Assembly: GCA_019234815.1 (NCBI GenBank) | Contig: JAFALA010000051.1 | Location: 1 to 35,518 of the forward strand | Direction: 5' to 3' | Length of the DNA: 35,518 bases | Source of the DNA: Burkholderiaceae bacterium | Lineage (GTDB): Bacteria > Pseudomonadota > Gammaproteobacteria > Burkholderiales > Burkholderiaceae_C | In this document: in pieces, positions 23,829-32,760 of the stretch | Position numbering within the stretch: the stretch's first letter is position 1 | How the letters are laid out: each line of letters starts with the position of its first letter | Notes under the pieces: generated by a model | What the model was told of the DNA's origin: nothing | Database searches by the model: none | What the model saw: only the letters and a program-made list of their open reading frames with translations | Position numbers and translations under genes: made by a program

Positions 23829-26800
23829 ATGGACTTCTCGCGCGAATCAGAGTTTCCACCGGACCTCAGTCCGCTGGCCTGGGTGCATGACGAAGTTCGT
23901 CGCACGCTGGAGTCCGTCAACAAGTCGCTGAAGCGCCTGCTGCGCCAGAGCGACGGCGCCACCGTTGCGGGTGCGCTGGAGGCGGTGGCGGGCCCGCAGT
24001 CGCTGAACAACGTGGTGGCGCAGGTGCACCAGCTGTCGGGCGTGCTTGACGTCGTCGGCCTGGGTGCCGGCGGCGTGCTGATGCGTGCCAGCGAAGAGGT
24101 GCTGAAGGTGCTGGCGGCCCAGACGCAGCCGCTGGACCCTGCCACCGTTGACATGCTGGAGCGCGCCCATTTCGCGCTGCTGTCGCTGATCGATCGCATG
24201 CTGGCGGGCAAGCAAGTGTCCACCATGGGCCTGTTCACCAGCTACCGCGCGCTGCGGGAGTTTGTCCGCGCCGAACGCATTCATCCCGCCGACGTGTGGC
24301 AGTTCTTTGGGCCGCAGGGCTGGCGCTGGCAACCCATCCCGCCCGACGCGTCGGCGCAGGGCCTGCGCGTGGACGCGGTACGTGCTGTTTTCGAGGCGGC
24401 TCTGCTCAAGCACATGCGTCAGCCGGCGGTGTCGCACGCGCGCTTGCTGAGCGACCTGTGTGCCGGCGTCGCCGCGGGCGCCCCGGACCTTCAAGGCCAA
24501 TGCCTGTGGCAACTGGCGGCAGCGCAGTTCCAGGCGCAGGCGCTGGGCCTGCTCGACATCGATATCTATGTCAAACGCCTGGGCTCGCGGCTGCTGTCGC
24601 AATTGCGCGCCTCGGCCACGGGCGATGCCCGGGTGTCCGAGCGCCTCGCGCAAGACCTGCTGTTCTATTGCGCGCAGGCGCGCCACCCGCGTGCCGACCA
24701 GGCGGCGCAGCGGCTGTGGGACGTGCTGGATGCCTACGGCCTCCGGGACGAAGTCGTCGGCGACTATGAAGACGAGAGCCTGGGGCGCGTCGATCCCAGC
24801 TGGGTCGCCCAAGCCAAGCGGCGCGTGGCCGGCGCGAAGGAGTTCTGGTCCCTGGCGGCGGAAGGCGATGTGCAGCGCCTGGACGGCATGGACCAGCAGT
24901 TCGCCGGCGTGGCCGAGGCGCTGGAGCGCTTGTTCCCGTCGGGCGAGGCCTTGGGCGAGGCCTTGCAGCGTGCCGCCGTGGCGACACTGCGCTCCCAGAC
25001 CGCGCCGTCGCCGGGCCTGGCCATGGAGGTCGCGACCAGTCTGCTTTACGTCGAGGCCGCGCTTGACGATGCGTCCTACGACACGCCCGAACAACTGGAA
25101 CGCGTGCTGGCCCTGGCACGGCGCGTGCTTGGCGCCAGCGGCGGCGAAGCGCCGCAAGACCTGGCGCCCTGGATGGCCGAGTTGTACCGCCGCGTCTCCG
25201 ACCGCCAGACCCTGGGCAGCGTCGTGCATGAATTGCGCAGCAACCTGACGGCCATCGAGCAGCAGGTCGACAAGTTCTTCCGCGATTCGAGCCAGCGCGA
25301 GCTGCTGATTCCCGTGCCGGCGCAGTTCTCGGCCATGCGCGGCGTGCTGAGCGTGCTCGGGCTGACGCAGGCGGCACAGGCCTGCCTGCGCATGCGCGAC
25401 GAGGTCGATGCGCTGATCACCACCGAGGTCGACGTACAGCGCGGCGGTGTGCCGCAGGCCTTCGAGCGCTTGGCGCATAACCTCGGCGCCTTGGGCCTGT
25501 TGATCGACATGCTGAGCGTGCAGCCTCAATTGGCCAAGCGCATGTTCGTGTTTGATGACGAAACCGGCGCGCTGCTGTCGCAGGTCGGCGGCAGCAAGCC
25601 GAAGGCGCAGCCGCCGGTGCTGCGTCCGCAGGGCGTGGATATTCCGGTGGCCGCCGCGGCGTCTGCTGAAGTCGTCGCGCAGGAAGTTGTGCAAAAGGCT
25701 GAGCAGGAGACTGCGGACCACCCTGCGGAGGCCATCGAGGCGAGCCGCAGCCTGCTGAGCCAGCTCGAGCAGGCGACGCGTGAGGTGGTGGCCGGTGAAC
25801 GGTCCAGCCAGGCGCTGTCGCGCGACCTGGAGCGGCTGTCGCTGCAGGCCGAGGCCGCCGACGAAACGGCGCTCGCGCAGGTCACGCAGCAGGCGCAACG
25901 CCTGCTGGAAGGCGGGCCGGTCGCCGGCCATGGTGCTGAGTCCGAAGCGTTGCCGCATGCACTGGCGCCCGTTCCGCCCGAACTGTCCTCCGACCCGGCA
26001 ACGACGGCCGTGCCCGAACCTGTGCCGGCGGCCAGCCACGATGCCGAGCAGGCGCGCGCTCAGGCGGGCGAATCCTTGCAGAATTTCCTGTCTGGTCATG
26101 CACCTGCCGCCAGCGTCGCGCCGCCCGCCGTCGAGGTTCTGCCCGAAGGGGCTGCACTCGATCAGGAGATGCTCGAAATCTTCCTGGAGGAGGCGGCCGA
26201 GGTCACGGCCGAAGCGCGCGCCGCAGCCGACGCCTTGGAGCGTGAGCCGAACGAGCGGGCCCCGCTGACCGATATTCGCCGCGCCTTCCACACCCTCAAG
26301 GGCAGTTCGCGCATGGTGGGTTTGCTGGAGTTCGGCGAAGCCGGCTGGGCCTGCGAACAGCTGCTCAATGCCTGCCTGTCAGAGGAACGGCAGGCGGACG
26401 CCACGCTGCTGGGTTTCATCCGCGAGGCGCTGGTCGAGTTCGAGCAATGGGCTCAGGACATTGCCCAGCAGCGCGCCGTGGTGCACAGCGCCGACTCCCT
26501 GCGCCAGCGTGCCGACGCCTTGCGCCTGGGTGCGCCTGTGCCGCAGCCGGGTGCCGCGCCTGTTCCAGCGCCCGCAAGCGCCGAACGGGTCGGCCATGAT
26601 CAGGCCGAGGCCGGGCTGCAGCCTCTGGAGCTGCTGACGCTGGATCTGGACGCCGAGCCCCTGCCGGCGCCGACGTTGGTCGAGGCCGACCAGCCGGTGC
26701 CCGCCGCGGCCGATTTCTCGCCGGACACGCTGGTGCTGGACCTGCCGGGCGCCGAGGAATTGCCCCTGTTGCCGCTGGCCGAGCCGATGCAGCCCGCGGA

Positions 26801-29800
26801 GACTGTGGAAGCTGGCGTTGGATCACTGGCCGAACCGGTGGCCGAGCTGCCCGATTTCGAGCTCCCGCTGGAAGACGGGGAAAGTGCGTTGCCGCCCGTC
26901 AGCCTGGAAGCCATGCCCGAGGCCTTGCCCGACGAGGTTCCGGTGGCCGAGGTCTTGGGCGAGGAGGCATGGCCTGGCGAATTTGCGCCGCCTGAAGACA
27001 CGCATGCGTCGGCGGCGCCCATGCTCCCGCCGACTTTGCACCTGGTCACCAGCAAACCCGATGAAGCTGAAACAGCGCCCGAAGGGGTCGGCCTGGAAGA
27101 CGCAATGACCGCGGCCGAGCGTGAGGGCGAGACGGAAGCCGAAAGCGTCAAGGTGATCGGGCTCTTGCGCATCAGCATCACGCTGTTCAATATCTTCCTC
27201 AACGAGGCGGACGAGTTGTCGCGCCGCCTCAGCATGGAGCTGGCCGAGTGGGCGCTGCCTTTGCATCCTCCGGTGCCGGCGTCTTGCGAGGTGCTGGCGC
27301 ACGCGCTGGCCGGCAATGCCGCGACGGTGGGATTTGACGATCTTTCGCAGCTGGCGCGCGCCTTGGAGCAGGCGCTGGGCCGCGCTGCGCGCGCGCAGGC
27401 CTTTGAGCCTGCCCAGGCGCAGACCTTTGTCCGGGCGGCGGAAGACATTCGTCGCCTGCTGCACCAATTTGCTGCGGGGTTCCTGAAAACGCCCGAGCCG
27501 GGGATGCTGGAGGCCCTGGAGGCCTACGAACCCCTGGCATTGACTTCTGGCGAGGCGCAGGCGAAGCTGGATGCGAAGTTGGATGCCAAGCCGGACATCG
27601 ATGCGATCGAGTCCGAGTTGTTCCCGGTGTTTTCGGAAGAAGCCAAGGACTTGCTGCCCGAGCTGCACGCCAATTTGCGTGAATGGCAAGGCCGGCCGCA
27701 ACAGCTGTCGTTTGCCGACGCCTGCATGCGGGTGCTGCACACTTTCAAGGGGGGCGCACGCCTGACCGGCGCCCTGCATCTGGGCGATCAAGCCCATGAT
27801 CTGGAGTCGGCGGTCGAGTTGCTGGCGCGCCAGGCCGAAGTGGGGGCGGCACAGGTGGCGGCCTTGCAGGAGCGGGCCGATCTCTTGGACACGGCTTTCG
27901 AGGCCTTGCGCGCGGCACAGGAAGGTGCAGCGGCGCAGCCCAAGTTCGCCAGCGTGGTGGTGGATGAGATGGCGCCCGCTGTGGCGGTCGACCTCGCCTC
28001 GGACGTGGCGCCCGACGCGGCGGCCGTGGCGGCCGCATCGGATGCATCCGCCCAGGTCACCGCCGAGGCTGCGCAAACCGGCGCCGCGACAGCGGAGTTG
28101 CTGCCCCTGCCGGCGACTCAGGCGCGGGAGCTGGACTGGTCGCGCTTCGAAGGCGGCGCCGAGCGAGAAGCCGAGCCGTTGGCGCTGGGCGGGGGGCAGG
28201 CCGTGGTGCGGGTCCAGGGCAGCCTGCTGGAGCGCATGGCGGCGCAAGCCGGCGAGGTCAGCGTGCGACGCGCGCGGCTGGAGTCGGAGTTGTCTCAGAT
28301 GAAGGGCGCTCTGCTGGATCTCGACGACAACCTGGACCGTCTGCGCGCCCAGCTGCGGGAACTCGAGGTGCAGGCGGAAACCCAGATCAGTTCGCGCCAG
28401 GAGGCCGCCAAGCTGACTGGGCGCGACTTTGACCCATTGGAGTTCGACCGCTACACCCGCTTCCAGGAGCTGACCCGGATGATGGCCGAGTCCGTCAACG
28501 ACGTGGCCACCGTGCAGCGCAGCCTGCAGCGCAATCTGCAGCAGGGCGAGGACGAATTGGCCGGCCAGGTGCGCCTGACCCGCGAGCTGCAGGACGACCT
28601 GCTGCGGACCCGCATGGTGGAATTCGACAGCCTGGCCGAGCGGTTGCACCGTGTGGTGCGTCAAGCGGCGCGCGAGGCGGGCAAGCAGGTGCAACTCGAA
28701 ATCGTCGGCGGCCACGTGGAGCTGGATCGCGCCGTGCTGGAGCGCATGGTGGGGCCGTTCGAGCATTTGCTGCGCAACAGCGTGGTCCATGGCATTGAAC
28801 TGCCGCCGCAGCGCGCCGCGCATGGGAAACCCGAGCAAGGTCTGATCCGCATCGAAGTCGGGCAGCAGGGCAATGAGATCGAATTGCGCTTCAGCGACGA
28901 TGGCGCCGGCCTGGACCTGGCCCGCATCCGCGAGCGCGGCCTGGCCATGGGCTTGCTGCAGGCCGATCAGGCCGTCGGCGACGAGCAACTGATGCAGCTC
29001 GTGTTCACCCCCGGCTTCTCGACCGCCGCCGCATTGACGGCGTCCGCAGGCCGCGGCGTCGGCATGGACGTGGTGCGGGCCGAGGTCAGCACGCTGGGCG
29101 GCTTCGTGCAGATCCATTCGACGCCGCAGCAAGGCTCCGTGTTCACCCTGCGCGTGCCCTTGACCACGGCATTGACGCAGGTCGTGCAGGTGCGCTGCGG
29201 CGAGCTGACCGTGGCCATTCCCGCCAGCCTGATGGAGGCGGTCATTCGCGTGCCGGTGGCGCAGTTGGAGGCTGCGTACCGGGATGCCGCGCTATCCGTC
29301 GGCGACCAGCAACTGCCCTTGTACTGGCTGGGCGGGCTGCTGGAGCAGGGCAGCCATGGCGTCCTGCTGGGCCGGACCCTGCCCGTGCTGCTGATTCGCA
29401 GCGCCAAGCAGCGCCTGGCCTTGCATGTCGACGAAGTCATGGGCAACCAGGAAGTGGTGGTCAAGAACCTCGGGCCGCAGCTGATCCACCTGCCGGGCCT
29501 GGCGGGCATCAGCCTGCTGGCCTCCGGCGCCGTGGCGCTGATCTACAACCCGGTGGGTCTGGTCAATGCCTACGGCGCCCAGGTCCTGCGGGCGCAGCAG
29601 ACCTTGCTGCCCGAGGCGCTGCGGGCCGATGCGGCGGCCGCCAGGCCCGAAGCGCCATTGGCGCCGCTGGTGATGGTGGTGGACGACTCCCTGACGGTGC
29701 GCCGCGTCACGCAGCGTCTGCTGGAGCGCGAAGGCTACCGCGTGCTGCTCGCCAAGGACGGCCTGGACGCCATGGAGCGCCTGGGCGGCGACGAGCTGCC

Positions 29801-30044
29801 GGCGCTGATCCTGTCCGACATCGAGATGCCGCGCATGGATGGCTTCGACTTGGTGCGCAATCTGCGGGCCGATCCGCGCCTGGCTGAGTTGCCGGTTGTC
29901 ATGATTACTTCGCGCATTGCGCAAAAGCACAAAGACTATGCACACGAGTTGGGCGTAAATGACTATCTGGGCAAGCCCTATGATGAAGAACACCTTTTGC
30001 ACCTGATTGCCAGATACACTTCTTCTTCGTTGACCCACGCGTAG
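23829..30044 (+). CDS. chpA: Hybrid chemotaxis histidine kinase ChpA (PilL/CheA type)
   Basis: This 2071-residue cytosolic kinase of the pilus chemosensory system carries several domains. Two canonical histidine phosphotransfer sites are His821 (Phe-His-Thr-Leu-Lys-Gly-Ser-Ser) and His1304 (Leu-His-Thr-Phe-Lys-Gly-Gly-Ala). A degenerate one is at His1158 (His-Ala-Leu-Ala-Gly-Asn, Lys lost), and Hpt-like helical bundles without the motif lie near residues 1-140 and 460-560. Long Ala/Glu/Pro-rich linkers separate them. The CheA core follows: dimerisation coiled coil ~1460-1580, N-box Asn1650-x-x-x-His1654, Asp-Asp-Gly-Ala-Gly ~1700, then a CheW-like domain ~1780-1930. A C-terminal receiver has Asp1952-Asp1953 and phosphoacceptor Asp1997. 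The Pseudomonas homologue is longer (~2470) with more transfer domains. No pilK or chpB homologue follows. Confidence 0.95.
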   Translation: MDFSRESEFPPDLSPLAWVHDEVRRTLESVNKSLKRLLRQSDGATVAGALEAVAGPQSLNNVVAQVHQLSGVLDVVGLGAGGVLMRASEEVLKVLAAQTQPLDPATVDMLERAHFALLSLIDRMLAGKQVSTMGLFTSYRALREFVRAERIHPADVWQFFGPQGWRWQPIPPDASAQGLRVDAVRAVFEAALLKHMRQPAVSHARLLSDLCAGVAAGAPDLQGQCLWQLAAAQFQAQALGLLDIDIYVKRLGSRLLSQLRASATGDARVSERLAQDLLFYCAQARHPRADQAAQRLWDVLDAYGLRDEVVGDYEDESLGRVDPSWVAQAKRRVAGAKEFWSLAAEGDVQRLDGMDQQFAGVAEALERLFPSGEALGEALQRAAVATLRSQTAPSPGLAMEVATSLLYVEAALDDASYDTPEQLERVLALARRVLGASGGEAPQDLAPWMAELYRRVSDRQTLGSVVHELRSNLTAIEQQVDKFFRDSSQRELLIPVPAQFSAMRGVLSVLGLTQAAQACLRMRDEVDALITTEVDVQRGGVPQAFERLAHNLGALGLLIDMLSVQPQLAKRMFVFDDETGALLSQVGGSKPKAQPPVLRPQGVDIPVAAAASAEVVAQEVVQKAEQETADHPAEAIEASRSLLSQLEQATREVVAGERSSQALSRDLERLSLQAEAADETALAQVTQQAQRLLEGGPVAGHGAESEALPHALAPVPPELSSDPATTAVPEPVPAASHDAEQARAQAGESLQNFLSGHAPAASVAPPAVEVLPEGAALDQEMLEIFLEEAAEVTAEARAAADALEREPNERAPLTDIRRAFHTLKGSSRMVGLLEFGEAGWACEQLLNACLSEERQADATLLGFIREALVEFEQWAQDIAQQRAVVHSADSLRQRADALRLGAPVPQPGAAPVPAPASAERVGHDQAEAGLQPLELLTLDLDAEPLPAPTLVEADQPVPAAADFSPDTLVLDLPGAEELPLLPLAEPMQPAETVEAGVGSLAEPVAELPDFELPLEDGESALPPVSLEAMPEALPDEVPVAEVLGEEAWPGEFAPPEDTHASAAPMLPPTLHLVTSKPDEAETAPEGVGLEDAMTAAEREGETEAESVKVIGLLRISITLFNIFLNEADELSRRLSMELAEWALPLHPPVPASCEVLAHALAGNAATVGFDDLSQLARALEQALGRAARAQAFEPAQAQTFVRAAEDIRRLLHQFAAGFLKTPEPGMLEALEAYEPLALTSGEAQAKLDAKLDAKPDIDAIESELFPVFSEEAKDLLPELHANLREWQGRPQQLSFADACMRVLHTFKGGARLTGALHLGDQAHDLESAVELLARQAEVGAAQVAALQERADLLDTAFEALRAAQEGAAAQPKFASVVVDEMAPAVAVDLASDVAPDAAAVAAASDASAQVTAEAAQTGAATAELLPLPATQARELDWSRFEGGAEREAEPLALGGGQAVVRVQGSLLERMAAQAGEVSVRRARLESELSQMKGALLDLDDNLDRLRAQLRELEVQAETQISSRQEAAKLTGRDFDPLEFDRYTRFQELTRMMAESVNDVATVQRSLQRNLQQGEDELAGQVRLTRELQDDLLRTRMVEFDSLAERLHRVVRQAAREAGKQVQLEIVGGHVELDRAVLERMVGPFEHLLRNSVVHGIELPPQRAAHGKPEQGLIRIEVGQQGNEIELRFSDDGAGLDLARIRERGLAMGLLQADQAVGDEQLMQLVFTPGFSTAAALTASAGRGVGMDVVRAEVSTLGGFVQIHSTPQQGSVFTLRVPLTTALTQVVQVRCGELTVAIPASLMEAVIRVPVAQLEAAYRDAALSVGDQQLPLYWLGGLLEQGSHGVLLGRTLPVLLIRSAKQRLALHVDEVMGNQEVVVKNLGPQLIHLPGLAGISLLASGAVALIYNPVGLVNAYGAQVLRAQQTLLPEALRADAAAARPEAPLAPLVMVVDDSLTVRRVTQRLLEREGYRVLLAKDGLDAMERLGGDELPALILSDIEMPRMDGFDLVRNLRADPRLAELPVVMITSRIAQKHKDYAHELGVNDYLGKPYDEEHLLHLIARYTSSSLTHA

Positions 30045-30061
30045 GCTAGGCTGTATCAGCG

Positions 30062-30084
30062 GTTGCTTGAGGGGTATCAGCAAC
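30062..30084 (+). terminator. Possible terminator hairpin after chpA
   Basis: GTTGCT (30062-30067) pairs with AGCAAC (30079-30084) around an 11-base loop, 17 bases after the chpA stop. The stem is short and is followed by AACGG rather than a T-run, so it is a weak terminator at best. It overlaps a direct repeat of GTATCAGC (about 30052 and 30074). Confidence 0.3.
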
Positions 30085-30159
30085 AACGGTCGAAAAAACG
30101 ATTAACGTGGTCCGGCCGGCGAAACAGGGTTCGGGCACGTGGGCCAATTTTTGGGTGCT

Positions 30160-31194
30160 ATGTCGGAAGTCGTTGATCATCTTGCAGAACTGACGGGCAA
30201 TCGCGATCGCGACGTCATGGACGTCACGCTGGTGTCTGCCCTGAGCGATCTGTTGGAACCCCTGCACGCGGCCATCTACCGCTGCGTAGGAGAGCCCGGG
30301 CAGGAGCGCTGGCTGACGCGTGCACGGCTGTCCCAGGGCGACGCCGTGGCGTCGGCGGATTCGGTCTGGATCCAGTCAGAAAAGCTGCCGGCGCTCGATG
30401 AATTCCCCGGCCGGGTGGACTGCATGCGCAGCCGCCAGGTGCTGCAGCAGCACCAGGATGACCATTGGCTGACGCTGTTCCCCATTGCCACCGACCGCAG
30501 CGTGGTGGGCGTGATCGAGATCAGCACGCGAGAACAGCTCTCGCCTGGCGGCCTGAAGCAGGTCAGCAGCATTTTGCGCATTTATCACAATTTTCAGGGC
30601 CTGCTGGACTACAGCGAGCGCGACACGCTGACGGGCTTGCTGAATCGCAAGACCTTCGACGAGAGCTTCCTCAAGGCCATGGGCGACATGCCCATGCATC
30701 GCGACGAATCGGCCCAGGATGGGCGCCGTCACGAGGAAGTCCACCCGCGTTATTACCTGGGACTGATCGACATCGATCATTTCAAGGCCGTCAACGACCG
30801 CTTTGGCCATTTGATCGGCGACGAAGTGCTGCTGCTGCTGTCGCGCCTGATGCGCAACAGTTTCAGGTTCCACGACCTGCTCTACCGCTTTGGCGGCGAG
30901 GAGTTCGTGGTCCTGATGCGCTGCGAAGACGCCAACGATGCCGCGCAGGCCTTCGAGCGCTTGCGCACCAATACGGGGAGCTATGCCTTTCCGCAGGTCG
31001 GCCATGTGACGATCAGCGTCGGGTTCACCGAGGTGCGGCCAGGGGATTCTCCGGCGGCGGCCTTCGAGCGGGCCGACAAGGCGGTGTACTTTGCCAAGTC
31101 CAATGGCCGCGACCAGGTGCGCGACCATGCCGATCTGCTGCGCGTCGGCGCCTTGAAGGAAGTCGAGCAGGTCAGCGACGTGGAGTTGTTCTGA
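30160..31194 (+). CDS. Diguanylate cyclase (GGDEF) with N-terminal GAF-like sensor
   Basis: This ~344-residue soluble protein makes cyclic di-GMP. The C-terminal GGDEF domain has Asp-Thr-Leu-Thr-Gly-Leu-Leu-Asn-Arg-Lys at its start, Asp-Ile-Asp-His-Phe-Lys-Ala-Val-Asn-Asp (metal/GTP site) and the active Arg-Phe-Gly-Gly-Glu-Glu-Phe. An Arg-Phe-His-Asp inhibitory site sits at the usual place just before the signature, so product inhibition is expected. The N-terminal ~150 residues, without membrane segments, look like a GAF-type sensor (Thr-Leu-Phe-Pro-Ile...Val-Val-Gly-Val-Ile-Glu-Ile). The start is either ATG 30160 or GTG 30139; both have weak ribosome sites. It directly follows chpA, which suggests a c-di-GMP output or input of pilus chemosensing. 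Confidence 0.9.
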   Translation: MSEVVDHLAELTGNRDRDVMDVTLVSALSDLLEPLHAAIYRCVGEPGQERWLTRARLSQGDAVASADSVWIQSEKLPALDEFPGRVDCMRSRQVLQQHQDDHWLTLFPIATDRSVVGVIEISTREQLSPGGLKQVSSILRIYHNFQGLLDYSERDTLTGLLNRKTFDESFLKAMGDMPMHRDESAQDGRRHEEVHPRYYLGLIDIDHFKAVNDRFGHLIGDEVLLLLSRLMRNSFRFHDLLYRFGGEEFVVLMRCEDANDAAQAFERLRTNTGSYAFPQVGHVTISVGFTEVRPGDSPAAAFERADKAVYFAKSNGRDQVRDHADLLRVGALKEVEQVSDVELF

Positions 31195-31246
31195 CGCGGC
31201 GCAGAGTTTCTTGCGGCCGGTCTGGTTCGTGCGGGATGGCGTGAAA

Positions 31247-31252
31247 TAAAAT
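31247..31252 (+). promoter_or_regulatory. -10 box of the yqgE operon (leaderless candidate)
   Basis: TAAAAT ends exactly six bases before the yqgE ATG, and no Shine-Dalgarno sequence lies between them. The transcription start would fall on or next to the A of the start codon. The -35 (TGGTTC, 31223-31228) is poor. The same -10/N6/ATG geometry is seen before vapB. Confidence 0.4.
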
Positions 31253-31258
31253 ATCCCC

Positions 31259-31837
31259 ATGTCTACGTCCTCCATCGACTTGACCAATCAATTCCTGATT
31301 GCCATGCCCGGCATGGCGGATGACGCCTTCGCCGGCTCGGTGATCTACATGTGCGAGCACAACGAGAAGGGCGCCTTGGGCCTGGTCATCAACAAGCCGA
31401 TCTCGCTGACGCTGGGCAACCTGTTCGAAAAGGTCGAACTCAGCCTGGATGACCTGGAAATGGCCGAACGCCCGGTGTTTTACGGCGGCCCGGTCCAGAC
31501 CGAGCGCGGTTTCGTGCTGCACGAGCCCCTGGACGACGCGGGCGGCCATTACAACGCCACCCTGGTCGTGCCGGGCGGCCTGGAAATGACCACCAGCCGC
31601 GACGTGCTGGAGGCGCTCTCCAATGGCGCCGGCCCCAAGCGCGTGCTGGTCACGCTCGGCTACAGCGGCTGGGCCGCGGGCCAGCTGGAAGAGGAGCTGG
31701 GCCGCAACGGCTGGCTCACCGTGCGCGCCGCGCCGGAGATCATCTTCGACACACCGATCGAAGAGCGCTACGAGCGGGCCCTGGGCTTGCTGGGGGTCGA
31801 CCCCCGCATGCTCAGCCAGGAGGCAGGGCACGCATGA
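31259..31837 (+). CDS. yqgE: YqgE/AlgH family protein (UPF0301)
   Basis: This 192-residue cytosolic protein belongs to a widespread family of poorly known function (named AlgH in Pseudomonas alginate regulation). Family blocks are visible: Leu-Ile-Ala-Met-Pro-Gly-Met near residue 13, Tyr-Met-Cys-Glu-His-Asn-Glu-Lys-Gly-Ala-Leu-Gly-Leu-Val-Ile-Asn-Lys-Pro (30-47), Val-Phe-Tyr-Gly-Gly-Pro-Val (about 73) and Gly-Tyr-Ser-Gly-Trp-Ala-Ala-Gly-Gln-Leu-Glu-Glu-Glu (about 134). It heads the ruvX-pyr run, with its stop overlapping the ruvX start (ATGA). The upstream region suggests a leaderless transcript. Confidence 0.95.
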   Translation: MSTSSIDLTNQFLIAMPGMADDAFAGSVIYMCEHNEKGALGLVINKPISLTLGNLFEKVELSLDDLEMAERPVFYGGPVQTERGFVLHEPLDDAGGHYNATLVVPGGLEMTTSRDVLEALSNGAGPKRVLVTLGYSGWAAGQLEEELGRNGWLTVRAAPEIIFDTPIEERYERALGLLGVDPRMLSQEAGHA

Positions 31838-32262
31838 GCGCCCCGCCCAGTTCCGGCAAGCCCTCCGCATCCACCGTCATTCCTCAATCGTTGCTGGCCT
31901 TTGATTTCGGTTTGCGCCGCACCGGTGTGGCGGTGGGCAATGCTTACCTAAAAAGTGCGCAGCCGGTCGCAACCATCCACCAGACTGGCGATGCACGCTT
32001 CGATGCCATCGCTAAACTGATCAAGGAATGGCAACCCGACGCCCTCGTGATCGGCGTGCCCTTTCATCCCGACGGCGCCGAGCACGAGATGACGGCGCAC
32101 GCCAGGCGCTTCGGGCGCCAGCTCAAGGGGCGCTTTCATTTGCCGGTCTTCGAAGTGGACGAGCGCTATACCAGCGCCGAGGCCCAGAGCGCGGGCGCCC
32201 GCGATCTCGACGCGGCCGCTGCGGCGTTGATTCTTGAACAATTTTTCAGAGAGCATTCATGA
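31834..32262 (+). CDS. ruvX: RuvX/YqgF RNase H-fold nuclease
   Basis: This is a 142-residue Holliday-junction resolvase-like protein, with the YqgF family implicated in 16S rRNA 5' processing. RNase H-fold motifs are Ala-Phe-Asp-Phe-Gly-Leu-Arg-Arg-Thr-Gly-Val-Ala-Val-Gly (first catalytic Asp, about residue 24), Val-Ile-Gly-Val-Pro (about 73), Val-Asp-Glu-Arg-Tyr-Thr-Ser-Ala-Glu-Ala (second acidic residue, about 109) and Asp-Leu-Asp-Ala-Ala-Ala (third, about 125). The N-terminal 17 residues are a non-conserved Ser/Pro extension. The start overlaps yqgE by ATGA, and its end overlaps pyrR by ATGA. Confidence 0.94.
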   Translation: MSAPPSSGKPSASTVIPQSLLAFDFGLRRTGVAVGNAYLKSAQPVATIHQTGDARFDAIAKLIKEWQPDALVIGVPFHPDGAEHEMTAHARRFGRQLKGRFHLPVFEVDERYTSAEAQSAGARDLDAAAAALILEQFFREHS

Positions 32263-32759
32263 GCACCTTATTACTCGACGCCGAAGCCCTGTACGCCGAT
32301 CTGCTCAAGGGTGTGCAGCGCCTGATGCAGGCCGATACCGCGCTGGTGGGCGTCTGGTCGGGCGGCGCCTGGCTGGTGGAGCGCCTGCAGCGTGATCTGG
32401 GCTTGAAGGGCGATCCGGGCGTGATTTCCAGTTCGCTGCACCGTGACGACTTCGGCTCCAAGGGCATGTCGGCCAGCCCGGACCAGACCAAGCTGCCTTT
32501 CGAAGTCGAGGGCCGGCGCATCCTGCTGGTCGACGACGTGCTGTTTACCGGTCGTACGGCGCGTGCGGTCATCAATGAGCTGTTCGATTTCGGCCGCCCG
32601 GCCAGCGTGGCCCTGGCGGTGCTGGTGGACCGCGGCGGACGCGAGCTGCCGATCGAGCCGGCGTTTTCCGCCGCACGTGTGAACCTGGGCGCCGAGCAGC
32701 GCCTGCGCCTGGCCAAGGATGCGGCCGGGCGTTTCAGTTTTGATGTCAGGAAGGATTGA
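32259..32759 (+). CDS. pyrR: PyrR-type uracil phosphoribosyltransferase/regulator
   Basis: This is a 166-residue type-I phosphoribosyltransferase. The PRPP loop [16 protein letters not shown] (about 87-102) matches PyrR rather than Upp. Ser-Ser-Ser-Leu-His-Arg-Asp-Asp-Phe lies where PyrR has its Arg-Asp-Asp segment. In Bacillus PyrR attenuates pyr mRNA; I see no clear anti-terminator structure here, so its role may be enzymatic or protein-level. ATG 32259 overlaps ruvX, and the stop abuts pyrB (TGAG then ATG at 32761). Confidence 0.93.
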   Translation: MSTLLLDAEALYADLLKGVQRLMQADTALVGVWSGGAWLVERLQRDLGLKGDPGVISSSLHRDDFGSKGMSASPDQTKLPFEVEGRRILLVDDVLFTGRTARAVINELFDFGRPASVALAVLVDRGGRELPIEPAFSAARVNLGAEQRLRLAKDAAGRFSFDVRKD

Positions 32760-32760
32760 G

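Noticed and set aside
23847..29132. Two very long open frames (814 and 769 codons) antisense to chpA
   Set aside because: They are Gln/Arg/Leu/His-rich compositional shadows of the kinase gene with no domain signature; high third-position GC removes stops on the opposite strand.
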